Origin: Bacteroidota bacterium | GTDB lineage: Bacteria > Bacteroidota > Bacteroidia > Bacteroidales > FEN-979 | Direction: 5' to 3' | NCBI GenBank assembly: GCA_026391355.1 | Contig: JAPLDH010000079.1 | Location: forward strand, 1-64,000 | DNA length: 64,000 nt | The notes under the pieces: model-generated | What the model was told of the DNA's origin: nothing | Seen by the model: the letters and a program-made list of their open reading frames with translations, nothing else | The model's database searches: none | Part shown: one piece after another, positions 25,546 to 34,031 of the stretch | Layout of the letters: every line of letters starts with the position of its first letter | Position numbering within the stretch: position 1 is the stretch's first letter | Position numbers and translations under genes: made by a program

Positions 25546-26760
25546 TTAGATTTCTTCCTGAAAGCTGGCCTTTCCTTGCAAAGCTTTTTCTTTGGTATCC
25601 AGTGCAATGATTGAGGAACGATGAAAATCACCGTTTCCGGAAAATAACTTCCTGTAAGTGATATGGCGTTTTCCGAAAACAGCTCCAACCGATTCATGTA
25701 ACGCCCTCATCTTGGGATTAAAATCACCAACCCATGAAAGTTCAACTTCTGTTATGTAAGGTTTTGATTTCATTACCTTATCAAGATGATAGAAAATTCC
25801 TGATTCAACCCCATGGCGCTGGTATTTTGGCTTAACACCCATGATCACGATGCGGGCCCTTGTTATTTTCTTTCTGTTTTTCATGATCACAAACCGGATC
25901 TTGTTCCATAAATGCAGCTTTCCTCCCAGGTGTTTTAAAATCTGGTTCACATCGGGGAACATGATCAGGAATGCAACCGGTTCCTCGTGGTTATAAGCAT
26001 ACCAGATCAACTCTTCATCGAGAAATGGTTTGGTTTTCTCAAGTGTTTTCCTGATCACTTTTTCATCCAGAGGGGTAAAGCTCTCATGAAATGCCCATGC
26101 CGTATCGTAGACTTCTTTCATATCGCGGATGAACTTATCCTGTCGGTTTGAATCGTAATGAAGAAATGTGAATTCATTTTTTTTCAAAACCCAGTCGGCA
26201 ATTTTCCAGAACCTATCCGGGAAGGGCTTTTTCATATCCAGGTGGTTGGAAACCTGCTCAAAATAGAACCTGAACCCATAGGATTCAAACAGATTGCGGT
26301 AATATGGGGGATTATAGTTCATCCCCAATCCGGGATGGGTAAATCCATCTACCAGCAAACCCCAGTTTACATCATTCTCTCCAAAGTTGATCGGTCCATC
26401 CATGGCTTCCATCCCTCTGGAAGAAAGCCATTCCAAGCATTTATCAAACAACAGATATGCTGCATTCAGGTCATCAATACATTCAAAAAATCCCATTCCC
26501 CCGGTGGGTTGCTGGAATTTATAGGCCTTGGTCCTGTTGATAAAAGCAGCTACCCTTCCGATCAGGTTCCCTTCCTCATCCTTCAAAACCCAACGAATGG
26601 CTTCCCCATTCCTGAAAAAATTATTCTGCCCAGGATTGAATATTGCTTCCACTTCATCAATCAGCGGACAAACCCAAACGGGATCATTCCGATAAATTAA
26701 ATAAGGAACCTTGTGAAATTCCCTGACCGATCGTTTATTTGTGACTTCCGTGATCTTCAT
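25546..26760 (-). CDS. GNAT-like acyltransferase family protein
   Basis: This 404-residue protein opens with KITEVTNKRSVREFHKVPY, then LIYRNDPVWVCPLIDEVEA, the pattern of a roughly 380-residue GNAT-fold family found in Bacteroidota and proteobacteria (there often mislabelled dATP pyrophosphohydrolase). Two linked GNAT-like halves can be traced: GRVAAFINR in the first and a KPKYQRHGVESGIFYHL acyl-CoA-loop-like segment in the second. Members in ceramide clusters are ceramide synthase candidates. This gene is a distant paralogue of the two at 47714 and 48931 but stands alone, so its acyl acceptor may differ. The C-terminus lacks the RRCW motif of the other two. Confidence 0.7.
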   Translation of the reverse strand: MKITEVTNKRSVREFHKVPYLIYRNDPVWVCPLIDEVEAIFNPGQNNFFRNGEAIRWVLKDEEGNLIGRVAAFINRTKAYKFQQPTGGMGFFECIDDLNAAYLLFDKCLEWLSSRGMEAMDGPINFGENDVNWGLLVDGFTHPGLGMNYNPPYYRNLFESYGFRFYFEQVSNHLDMKKPFPDRFWKIADWVLKKNEFTFLHYDSNRQDKFIRDMKEVYDTAWAFHESFTPLDEKVIRKTLEKTKPFLDEELIWYAYNHEEPVAFLIMFPDVNQILKHLGGKLHLWNKIRFVIMKNRKKITRARIVIMGVKPKYQRHGVESGIFYHLDKVMKSKPYITEVELSWVGDFNPKMRALHESVGAVFGKRHITYRKLFSGNGDFHRSSIIALDTKEKALQGKASFQEEI

Positions 26761-26877
26761 AACAAGAATTTTATTTTTCCGGGATTGTCTTTATCTCAAA
26801 CATCGATTAAAAAACATACCGGAAAATTAACCGGTTACAAAAATACATTTTAATAAACAGACGTTTTAAAGAATCCT

Positions 26878-26885
26878 TATTTTTG
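26878..26885 (+). promoter_or_regulatory. Bacteroidota -7 element for the LptF/G gene
   Basis: TATTTTTG is an exact TAnnTTTG match, 26 bases before the ATG at 26904. Confidence 0.65.
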
Positions 26886-26903
26886 TAAGCTGATGCCTGC
26901 CCG

Positions 26904-28361
26904 ATGAAAAAAATCGATTGGTTTGTTCTTAAATCCTACCTGGGTCCCCTTGTGATGACCTTTTTCATCGCCCTTTTCATCCTTTTAATGCAATTCCTTT
27001 GGAAATACATTGATGACCTGGTAGGGAAAGGACTGGAATGGTATATTATTTTCAAACTTCTTTTTCTGGCATCTTCTACTTTTGTACCCCTTGCCCTGCC
27101 ACTGGCAATTTTACTATCCTCTTTAATGACTTTTGGCAACATGGGAGAACATTATGAGCTGGTTTCGATGAAAACCGCTGGGATTTCCCTCAGCAGGATC
27201 ATGCGTCCGCTGATTATCCTTTCGATCCTGGTCAGCCTTCTTGCATTCTACTTTGCAAACAACGTATTGCCGACAGCCAATCTAAAATTCATTTCATTGC
27301 TTTATGATATCCGGTCGAAAAAATTAGCATTCAATATAAAGGAGGGAGTTTTTTATAACGGAATTGAAGGGTTTGTCATACGTGTAGGAAGAAAAGATGC
27401 CGATGGGAATACCATCCACAGCGTTATGATCTATAATCATTCAAAACGTCAGGGCAATATCTCACTTACTACGGCTGATTGGGGAAGAATGGAACTTACA
27501 CCTGATAAACGGTTCCTGATCTTCCGTTTGTTTAACGGTACCAATTTTGAAGAAAGGAATGACCTGCGGGGAGCAGAGATCACCCGTCCTTTCCAGCGCA
27601 CGATATTTAAAGAGCAATACCAGTTGTTTGACCTCTCTACTTTCCAGCTTACCCGTACCGATGAGAAACTTTTTAAAAGTAATTACGAGATGCTGAACAC
27701 CCGGCAATTAATGCTTATGATCGATTCCATCAGGCATCAATACAAAAATGACCAGCGTTATTTCGAAAAAAGCTTCCTTAACAGTTATGCTTTTCTTGCA
27801 GCCTATGATACCCTGAAAAAAGATCCGCTATTAATAAAGAATGCTAAGTATCCTGCGGATATAACCACAACCCTCAGTTCCGCTGAAAAACGCCATCTCA
27901 TGGAAGTTGCCCGGATGACTGCCTCCTCATTCAGGGACAATGCCGAAATGAACAGGCAATCCCTTTATGGAAGAAGTAAATTGCTTCATAAACATGAGGT
28001 GGTCCTGCATAAAAAGTTTACCTTTTCCATTGCATGTTTTTTACTGTTTTTTATCGGAGCTCCATTGGGTGCGATCATCAGGAAAGGTGGCCTTGGGTTG
28101 CCTGCAGTGATCTCCACAATATTCTTCCTTCTTTTCTGGATACTCTCCTTTACCGGGGAAAAATATACTGATGAAGGTGTTCTTCCGGCATACCAGGGAA
28201 TGTGGATTGCCCCGGCGGTGTTGCTTCCGATTGGGATCTTCCTTACTTACAAGGCCACAGTAGATGCTTCACTCCTTGACATAGATTCATGGATAAAACT
28301 TTTCAATAAAATATTCAGGATTAATAGCAGAAAGGCATATGAAAATCCTGATACTTTGTAA
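26904..28361 (+). CDS. LptF/LptG-family (YjgP/YjgQ) LPS export permease
   Basis: This 485-residue inner-membrane protein has the YjgP/YjgQ layout: helices at about 15-35, 55-80 and 97-115, a large periplasmic beta-jellyroll-like middle, and three C-terminal helices (ACFLLFFIGAPLGAIIRKGG, then LPAVISTIFFLLFWILSF). It would form the membrane part of the LptB2FG transporter that extracts LPS from the inner membrane and hands it to LptC/A. The middle is longer than in E. coli, with an alpha-helical insertion (about 270-360), as is common in Bacteroidota. lptB appears at the far end of this window. The gene overlaps the following glycosyltransferase by 23 bases. LptF and LptG cannot be told apart here. 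Confidence 0.88.
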   Translation: MKKIDWFVLKSYLGPLVMTFFIALFILLMQFLWKYIDDLVGKGLEWYIIFKLLFLASSTFVPLALPLAILLSSLMTFGNMGEHYELVSMKTAGISLSRIMRPLIILSILVSLLAFYFANNVLPTANLKFISLLYDIRSKKLAFNIKEGVFYNGIEGFVIRVGRKDADGNTIHSVMIYNHSKRQGNISLTTADWGRMELTPDKRFLIFRLFNGTNFEERNDLRGAEITRPFQRTIFKEQYQLFDLSTFQLTRTDEKLFKSNYEMLNTRQLMLMIDSIRHQYKNDQRYFEKSFLNSYAFLAAYDTLKKDPLLIKNAKYPADITTTLSSAEKRHLMEVARMTASSFRDNAEMNRQSLYGRSKLLHKHEVVLHKKFTFSIACFLLFFIGAPLGAIIRKGGLGLPAVISTIFFLLFWILSFTGEKYTDEGVLPAYQGMWIAPAVLLPIGIFLTYKATVDASLLDIDSWIKLFNKIFRINSRKAYENPDTL

Positions 28362-29541
28362 TAAATCGCCTTTCCCTCCGAAAGAAGGTGGCCCGATTGC
28401 CATGAATATGATCATTGAAGGATTGTCAGCAGCCGATCATCAGGTAAAGGTTCTTGCAGTCAACTCCGGGAAATTTAACATTTCCCGCTCGGAGATTCCT
28501 GAAGATTACATAGAAAAAACAGGTCTTGAACTGATCGATGTCGATCTGCGTATTAAACCTTTCCCGGCGTTAGTTAACTTGCTGATGCAACGGTCATACC
28601 ATGTTCAACGGTTTAAATCGGGACGTTTCCGTACAAGACTGAAGGAGATCCTGGAAAGGGAAACCTTTGACGTGGTACAATTCGAAATGCTGTTTATGAG
28701 TGTGTACCTGGATACCGTCAGGAAATACAGCATGGCAAAAACGGTGCTCCATGCACATAACATTGAACACCTGATCTGGGAACGAATTGCCGTTGCAGCC
28801 CGGAACCCTTTGCGGAAAGCCTATCTCATCCACCTGGCCAAGACGCTGAAGGCCTACGAACTTTCGGTCATAAACCGGTTCGACGGGTTGTGCGCGATAA
28901 CAGGAAAAGATCTTGATTTTTTCATAGATCATGGTTGTAAAATTCCAGCAACGGACATTCCTTTCGGTATCGATCCCGGATCTTACCCTGCCGGAAACGA
29001 CAAAGCTGACCATTCCAATTCTCTTTTTTCTATCGGAGCAATGAACTGGATACCCAACCAGGAGGGAATACGCTGGTTTCTTCAAAATGTATGGCCCGAC
29101 ATACACCAGCAGTTTCCATCGTTGAAATATTACATTGCCGGCCGGGAGATGCCGGAATGGCTTACCCTGAGCAATTATCCGAATGTGATCGTGGTCGGCG
29201 AGGTAGATGATGCAAAAGCATTTATCGGGTCAGGGGGGATTATGATCGTTCCTTTGTTCTCGGGTAGCGGAATACGAATTAAAATTATCGAAGGAATGGC
29301 ATTGGGAAAACCGGTAATCTCTACAACTATAGGCGCTGAAGGCATCAATTATACCCGGGGTGAAAATATCATGATTGCAGATGAACCTTGTGAATTTTTC
29401 GAGATGATCTCTAACTGTGCGGAAAGTCAGAACTTTTGCAAAAGGATCGGAACCAATGCAAAAAAACTTGTGGAGATCCAATATAACCGTGAACATATCA
29501 TCAGTAAGCTCATTGCATTTTATCAAAAAATAGGGGTTTGA
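28339..29541 (+). CDS. GT4-family glycosyltransferase
   Basis: This 400-residue GT-B glycosyltransferase starts MKILILCNKSPFPPKEGGPI and has the C-terminal nucleotide-sugar-binding stretch GSGIRIKIIEGMALGKPVIS with the GT4-type glutamate (E in IIEGMA). The middle LHAHNIEHLIWERI is common to family 4 members of envelope clusters. It overlaps the LptF/G gene by 23 bases and precedes another GT4 gene, so a role in LPS or surface-glycan assembly is likely. Donor and acceptor are unknown. Confidence 0.87.
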   Translation: MKILILCNKSPFPPKEGGPIAMNMIIEGLSAADHQVKVLAVNSGKFNISRSEIPEDYIEKTGLELIDVDLRIKPFPALVNLLMQRSYHVQRFKSGRFRTRLKEILERETFDVVQFEMLFMSVYLDTVRKYSMAKTVLHAHNIEHLIWERIAVAARNPLRKAYLIHLAKTLKAYELSVINRFDGLCAITGKDLDFFIDHGCKIPATDIPFGIDPGSYPAGNDKADHSNSLFSIGAMNWIPNQEGIRWFLQNVWPDIHQQFPSLKYYIAGREMPEWLTLSNYPNVIVVGEVDDAKAFIGSGGIMIVPLFSGSGIRIKIIEGMALGKPVISTTIGAEGINYTRGENIMIADEPCEFFEMISNCAESQNFCKRIGTNAKKLVEIQYNREHIISKLIAFYQKIGV

Positions 29542-29554
29542 TCATAGATTTTTA

Positions 29555-29562
29555 TATTTTTG
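29555..29562 (+). promoter_or_regulatory. Bacteroidota -7 element before the second glycosyltransferase
   Basis: TATTTTTG is an exact TAnnTTTG match, 27 bases before the ATG at 29582, in the 40-base gap between the two glycosyltransferase genes. Confidence 0.6.
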
Positions 29563-29581
29563 TCCAGTCTAATCCGGCCTC

Positions 29582-30745
29582 ATGAAGTTGTTCATTCTCC
29601 TTCCACGTGTACCCTACCCCACTGAAAAAGGGGATAAATTGCGCGCTTTTAACCAGTTGCGACAACTTTCAAAAAATCATGAGATCATTTTATGTGCGCT
29701 TAATGATAGTTTTTTGCATGAAGATGCACTGGAAGTGCTGGGTAAATATGCCAGCCATATTCATATTATTACCATCCCAAAGTACACGGTCGTTCTCAAT
29801 CTGATCAGGAGTATTTTCCAGGATATACCATTACAGGTAGGCTACTTTTTCAACCTTACGACAAAACGCAAGATTCTCAGCCTTATTGATAAATATAAAC
29901 CAGATCATATTTTTTGCCAGTTGATCCGTATGGCAGAGTATGTTAAAGATGTTCCGATACCGAAAACACTTGATTACCAGGATGTATTTTCAAAAGGTGT
30001 GGAACGGAGATTATCTTCCAGCACGTTTTATATGAAACCTTTTCTGAACCTTGAATATAAAAGGCTGCTCCGATACGAACATGATATTTTTGATAAATTC
30101 GACAACCGGATCATTATCTCAGAACCCGACAGGGACCTGATCCCTCATCCCCAACGGGAAAAAATTGTTGTGGTAAGAAATGGTGTGGATTATAACTTTT
30201 TCAAACCCATGGAGAGGGAAAAAGATTATGATCTTGTTTTCACAGGGAATATGGGTTATCCTCCGAATATCAATGCCGCTGAATTCCTGGTAAACAAGAT
30301 ACTTCCGATTATTTCCCGCCAGAAACCTGAAATCCGGTTGCTCATTGCAGGCGCTAATCCTAACCTCCGCGTTCAGGTATTAAAATTTGACAATGTGGAA
30401 GTAACCGGTTGGGTAGCCGATATGCGTGAGTGTTATGCCCAGGCAAGGATCTTCATCGCCCCCATGCAGATAGGAACGGGCCTTCAAAATAAACTGCTGG
30501 AAGCAATGGCCATGCAGATCCCATGCATTACCTCCCGTCTTGCCAACCAAGCCCTTCATGCAAAGGAAAATGAAGAGATACTCGTAGCCGGTACTGCCGA
30601 AGAATATGCATTTCATATCATGAACCTGCTGAACAATCCACAAAAAGCCCTCGAAGTTGCCATAAAGGGGTATAACTTTGTTCTCAGTCACTACAACTGG
30701 CAAACAGAAACGAAAAAGTTAGAGGATCTGATTACAGGTTCGTGA
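29582..30745 (+). CDS. GT4-family glycosyltransferase (TIGR03087-like)
   Basis: This 387-residue GT-B protein starts MKLFILLPRVPYPTEKGDKL, the glycine-rich N-terminal loop of sugar transferases resembling the PEP-CTERM-associated TIGR03087 group. The C-terminal domain has VFTGNMGYPPNINAAEFLV and GTGLQNKLLEAMAMQIPCIT with the conserved acid. Its overlap with the downstream EttA-type gene is 4 bases if the GTG at 30742 is that gene's start. It probably adds a sugar to a surface glycan; specificity is unknown. Confidence 0.87.
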   Translation: MKLFILLPRVPYPTEKGDKLRAFNQLRQLSKNHEIILCALNDSFLHEDALEVLGKYASHIHIITIPKYTVVLNLIRSIFQDIPLQVGYFFNLTTKRKILSLIDKYKPDHIFCQLIRMAEYVKDVPIPKTLDYQDVFSKGVERRLSSSTFYMKPFLNLEYKRLLRYEHDIFDKFDNRIIISEPDRDLIPHPQREKIVVVRNGVDYNFFKPMEREKDYDLVFTGNMGYPPNINAAEFLVNKILPIISRQKPEIRLLIAGANPNLRVQVLKFDNVEVTGWVADMRECYAQARIFIAPMQIGTGLQNKLLEAMAMQIPCITSRLANQALHAKENEEILVAGTAEEYAFHIMNLLNNPQKALEVAIKGYNFVLSHYNWQTETKKLEDLITGS

Positions 30746-30756
30746 CCCACAGTTCT

Positions 30757-32433
30757 ATGGAAGATCATAAGATTATCTTTTCGATGGTAAATGTCAACAA
30801 GACATTTCCACCACACAAACAAGTCCTGAAAAACATCTACCTCTCTTTTTTTTACGGGGCAAAGATCGGGATCATCGGATTAAACGGATCAGGGAAATCC
30901 ACTTTACTCAGGATCATCGCAGGTGTTGAAAAATCTTTCCAGGGGGATGTAGTTTATTCCCCGGGTTATTCCATAGGCATGCTGGAACAGGAGCCAATCC
31001 TTGATGAAACAAAGACCGTCAGGGAGATTGTCCAGGAAGGAGTTCAGGAGGTTGTTGATCTCTTAAAAGAATATGAAGAGGTAAATAACAAATTTACCGA
31101 ACCACTCGGGGATAATGAGATGAACAAACTGATACAGCGGCAGGGAGAGTTGACCGATCTGCTAGATCATCATAATGCCTGGGAACTCGACAGCCGGCTT
31201 GAACGTGCCATGGATGCCTTACGATGTCCGGAAGGAGAAGCAATAATAAGGGTATTATCCGGAGGGGAGCGCCGAAGAGTGGCCTTATGCCGGTTATTGC
31301 TTAAAGAGCCTGATATTCTGCTGCTGGATGAGCCCACCAACCATCTTGATGCCGAATCTGTTCAATGGCTGGAGGAGCATTTGAAGCAGTATAATGGTAC
31401 TGTTATCGCCATTACTCACGATCGGTATTTTCTTGACAATGTTGCCGGATGGATTCTTGAACTGGATCGCGGGGAAGGAATACCATGGCAGGGAAATTAC
31501 TCTTCCTGGCTGGAACAGAAGTCTGCCCGGCTGGCCATGGAAGAAAAAACAGAAAGCAGGCGTCGTAAAACCCTTGAACGGGAACTGGAATGGGTTCGCA
31601 TGAGCCCGAAAGCGCGCCAGGCAAAAGGAAAAGCAAGATTATCGGCATATGAACGCTTGTTAAACGAAGATGTTAAACAGAAAGAAGAACGGCTCGAGAT
31701 CTTTATTCCCAACGGTCCCCGCCTTGGCAATAAAGTAATTGTTGCCGAGAACGTTTCAAAAGCATTCTCCGAAAAGCTTCTTTTTGAAAATCTGAATTTC
31801 TCCCTTCCCCCGGCAGGGATCGTCGGGGTTATCGGACCGAATGGCGCGGGAAAAACCACCCTGTTCCGCCTGATCATCGGATCGGAAACACCCGATTCGG
31901 GTATCTTCGCGGTTGGTGATACAGTAACCATTGGCTATGTTGATCAGAGCCATACTGCCATCGACCCTGAGAAAACTGTTTACCAGGTCATTTCAGGGGA
32001 TAGCGAAGTGATCCAGATCGGCGGCCGCAGCATGAATGCGCGTGCCTATGTGGCACGGTTCAACTTTAGCGGTGCCGACCAGGAAAAAAAATGCGGCGCC
32101 CTTTCGGGAGGTGAACGGAACAGATTACACCTTGCCCTTACATTAAAAGAGGAAGCAAATGTCCTGCTGCTCGATGAACCCACTAATGATATCGATGTAA
32201 ATACCCTCAGGGCACTTGAAGAGGGACTTGAAAATTTTGCCGGATGCGCTGTCGTGATCTCACACGACCGTTGGTTCCTCGACCGTATTGCAACACATAT
32301 CCTCGCTTTTGAAGGCAATTCGCAGGTGTCTTTCTTTGAAGGTGGTTACTCCGATTATGAGGAGAACCGTAAAAAACGACTGGGCGATGAAGTGCCGAAG
32401 AGGATACGGTATAAAAAACTTAAAGCCGGTTGA
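30757..32433 (+). CDS. ettA: ABC-F translation factor, EttA-type
   Basis: This soluble protein of 558 residues has two ABC domains (Walker A GLNGSGKST and GPNGAGKTT; signatures LSGGERRRVAL and LSGGERNRLHL; Walker B LLLDEPTNH and LLLDEPTND) joined by the charged P-site linker. The opening KIIFSMVNVNKTFPPHKQVL, length and linker match EttA, which senses ATP/ADP and controls entry of 70S ribosomes into elongation. A GTG at 30742 overlaps the preceding stop and would add five residues (MTHSS); the ATG at 30757 matches the usual EttA N-terminus and is preferred. Assignment to EttA over Uup or other ABC-F types rests on the N-terminal and linker pattern. Confidence 0.92.
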   Translation: MEDHKIIFSMVNVNKTFPPHKQVLKNIYLSFFYGAKIGIIGLNGSGKSTLLRIIAGVEKSFQGDVVYSPGYSIGMLEQEPILDETKTVREIVQEGVQEVVDLLKEYEEVNNKFTEPLGDNEMNKLIQRQGELTDLLDHHNAWELDSRLERAMDALRCPEGEAIIRVLSGGERRRVALCRLLLKEPDILLLDEPTNHLDAESVQWLEEHLKQYNGTVIAITHDRYFLDNVAGWILELDRGEGIPWQGNYSSWLEQKSARLAMEEKTESRRRKTLERELEWVRMSPKARQAKGKARLSAYERLLNEDVKQKEERLEIFIPNGPRLGNKVIVAENVSKAFSEKLLFENLNFSLPPAGIVGVIGPNGAGKTTLFRLIIGSETPDSGIFAVGDTVTIGYVDQSHTAIDPEKTVYQVISGDSEVIQIGGRSMNARAYVARFNFSGADQEKKCGALSGGERNRLHLALTLKEEANVLLLDEPTNDIDVNTLRALEEGLENFAGCAVVISHDRWFLDRIATHILAFEGNSQVSFFEGGYSDYEENRKKRLGDEVPKRIRYKKLKAG

Positions 32434-32464
32434 TAATAATTTACGATTTTAGACTTCTGAGTTT

Positions 32465-32510
32465 AGATTGAATTTTCGACCTGTCTACCGGCAGGTCGAA
32501 AATTCAATCT
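32465..32510. repeat. 19-bp perfect inverted repeat
   Basis: Arms at 32465-32483 and 32492-32510 are perfect reverse complements (left arm AGATTGAATTTTCGACCTG) with an 8-base loop, TCTACCGG. It lies between ettA and hisS without a T-tract, so it may act as an mRNA-stabilising hairpin or be a dispersed palindrome. The central GACCTG...CAGGTC part recalls the CCTGCC-type sequences at 7823-7838 and 12724-12739. Confidence 0.85.
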
Positions 32511-32543
32511 ACATTCGTAAATCGTACCTCGTAATTCTTTTTC

Positions 32544-32551
32544 TATCTTTG
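32544..32551 (+). promoter_or_regulatory. Bacteroidota -7 element for hisS
   Basis: TATCTTTG is an exact TAnnTTTG match, 22 bases before the hisS ATG at 32566. Confidence 0.7.
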
Positions 32552-32565
32552 CAGAAATTGTTTTC

Positions 32566-33936
32566 ATGTCTTTTCAGAAACCATCCATCCCAAAAGGCAC
32601 CCGTGATTTCTCCCCGATTGAAATGGTCAGGAGAAATTATATTTTTGATACCATACGGGAAGTTTTTGAGCTGTACGGGTATCAACCCATTGAAACCCCT
32701 GCTATGGAGAACCTGTCCACCCTCCTGGGGAAATATGGGGAAGAAGGCGATAAACTGCTTTTTAAAATCCTGAACTCAGGGGATTTCCTTGATAAAAGCA
32801 ATAATTCAGGTGCACTTTCCACGAATTTCAGGGAACTGTTGCCTCTCATTACTGAAAAAGGCTTGCGATATGACCTGACGGTTCCTTTCGCAAGATTCGT
32901 TGTACAGAACAAAAATGATCTTATTTTCCCATTCAAAAGATACCAGATCCAGCCGGTGTGGCGCGCTGACCGTCCGCAAAAAGGTCGTTACAGGGAGTTC
33001 TTCCAGTGCGACGTCGATGTGATCGGTTCCGACTCACTTCTTAACGAGGTTGAACTGATCCAGATCGTCGAAACGGTTTTTCAAAACCTGCGCATAGGGG
33101 TTATCGTCAAGATCAATAACCGGAAGATCCTTGCTGCCATTGCGGAATTTATCGGCGAACCGGATAAACTCACCGACTTTACTGTAACCATTGATAAAAT
33201 TGAAAAAATCGGGCTGGATGAGGCTTGCAATGAGCTGAGACAAAGAGGTTTCAGCGAATCCTCCATCGAGAAATCCAAACCCTTTCTGAATTTTGCTTCC
33301 GAAAAGGACTTTGAAACCAGTTTCCCGTTCTTTTATTCAAAGCTGAATCATCTGGAAAAAGGGGTCACAGGTCTTGCTGAAATTAAGAAGCTCTTTACCT
33401 ATTTCAAGTCGGTTTTAAAAGATATGGAAATTCATTTTGACATATCGCTGGCCCGTGGGCTCAACTACTATACCGGCGCGATCATCGAGGTGAAATCAAA
33501 AGATGTGCAGATCGGAAGTATATGTGGTGGAGGACGATATGACGATCTGACCGGCATATTTGGGTTGCCGGGAGTTTCAGGGGTGGGAATTTCCTTCGGG
33601 GCAGACCGAATCTATGATGTTATGAATGAGCTGTCACTTTTCCCGACCGGCCTGCTGTCAACCACAAAAGTACTTTTTACAAATTTCGGTAACGAGGAAG
33701 AAAATTATTGTCTTTCCCTCTTGTCAGCGTTGAGAAACAAAGGGATCCATGCCGAGATCTACCCCGATCATTCAAAACTGAAAAAACAAATGGAGTATGC
33801 CAATAAGAAGAATATTCCGTATGTGGTTCTTGTTGGAAAGGATGAGATGGTAAAAGGGCATCTCACCGTTAAAAACATGCTGACCGGTGAACAGTTTGTC
33901 ATGAATGAAGAGGACCTCATCACCTTTCTAAGCTAA
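32566..33936 (+). CDS. hisS: Histidyl-tRNA synthetase
   Basis: This 456-residue class II synthetase charges tRNA-His. It has KPSIPKGTRDFSPIEMVRRN at the start (motif 1 region begins here), motif 2 FKRYQIQPVWRADRPQKGRY, the histidine-specific ARGLNYYTGAIIEV and GSICGGGRYDDL segments, motif 3 GVGISFGADRI, and a C-terminal anticodon-binding domain (KVLFTNFGNEEENYCLSLL). Length is in the upper bacterial range. It has its own promoter behind a 19-bp inverted repeat and is followed by a heptamer repeat array. Assignment is firm. Confidence 0.96.
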   Translation: MSFQKPSIPKGTRDFSPIEMVRRNYIFDTIREVFELYGYQPIETPAMENLSTLLGKYGEEGDKLLFKILNSGDFLDKSNNSGALSTNFRELLPLITEKGLRYDLTVPFARFVVQNKNDLIFPFKRYQIQPVWRADRPQKGRYREFFQCDVDVIGSDSLLNEVELIQIVETVFQNLRIGVIVKINNRKILAAIAEFIGEPDKLTDFTVTIDKIEKIGLDEACNELRQRGFSESSIEKSKPFLNFASEKDFETSFPFFYSKLNHLEKGVTGLAEIKKLFTYFKSVLKDMEIHFDISLARGLNYYTGAIIEVKSKDVQIGSICGGGRYDDLTGIFGLPGVSGVGISFGADRIYDVMNELSLFPTGLLSTTKVLFTNFGNEEENYCLSLLSALRNKGIHAEIYPDHSKLKKQMEYANKKNIPYVVLVGKDEMVKGHLTVKNMLTGEQFVMNEEDLITFLS

Positions 33937-33945
33937 ATACTAACA

Positions 33946-34001
33946 ACTTACGACTTATAACTTATAACTTACGACTTACGACTTATAACTTACGACTTAT
34001 A
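33946..34001. repeat. Heptanucleotide tandem array, 8 units
   Basis: Eight 7-bp units alternate between ACTTACG and ACTTATA, starting 10 bases after the hisS stop and ending about 30 bases before the lyase gene. The units are the reverse complement of those at 19958-20006 (CGTAAGT/TATAAGT), so the two arrays belong to one family in opposite orientation. Confidence 0.95.
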
Positions 34002-34031
34002 ACTAAAAATCAATAATTCAATAATTTCCAT

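Noticed and set aside
28594-29106. Minus-strand open frames inside the glycosyltransferase genes
   Set aside because: They are shadows of strongly supported plus-strand genes and resemble no known protein.
33946-34001. CRISPR-like array
   Set aside because: Units are 7 bp, directly abutting and without spacers; no cas genes are present.
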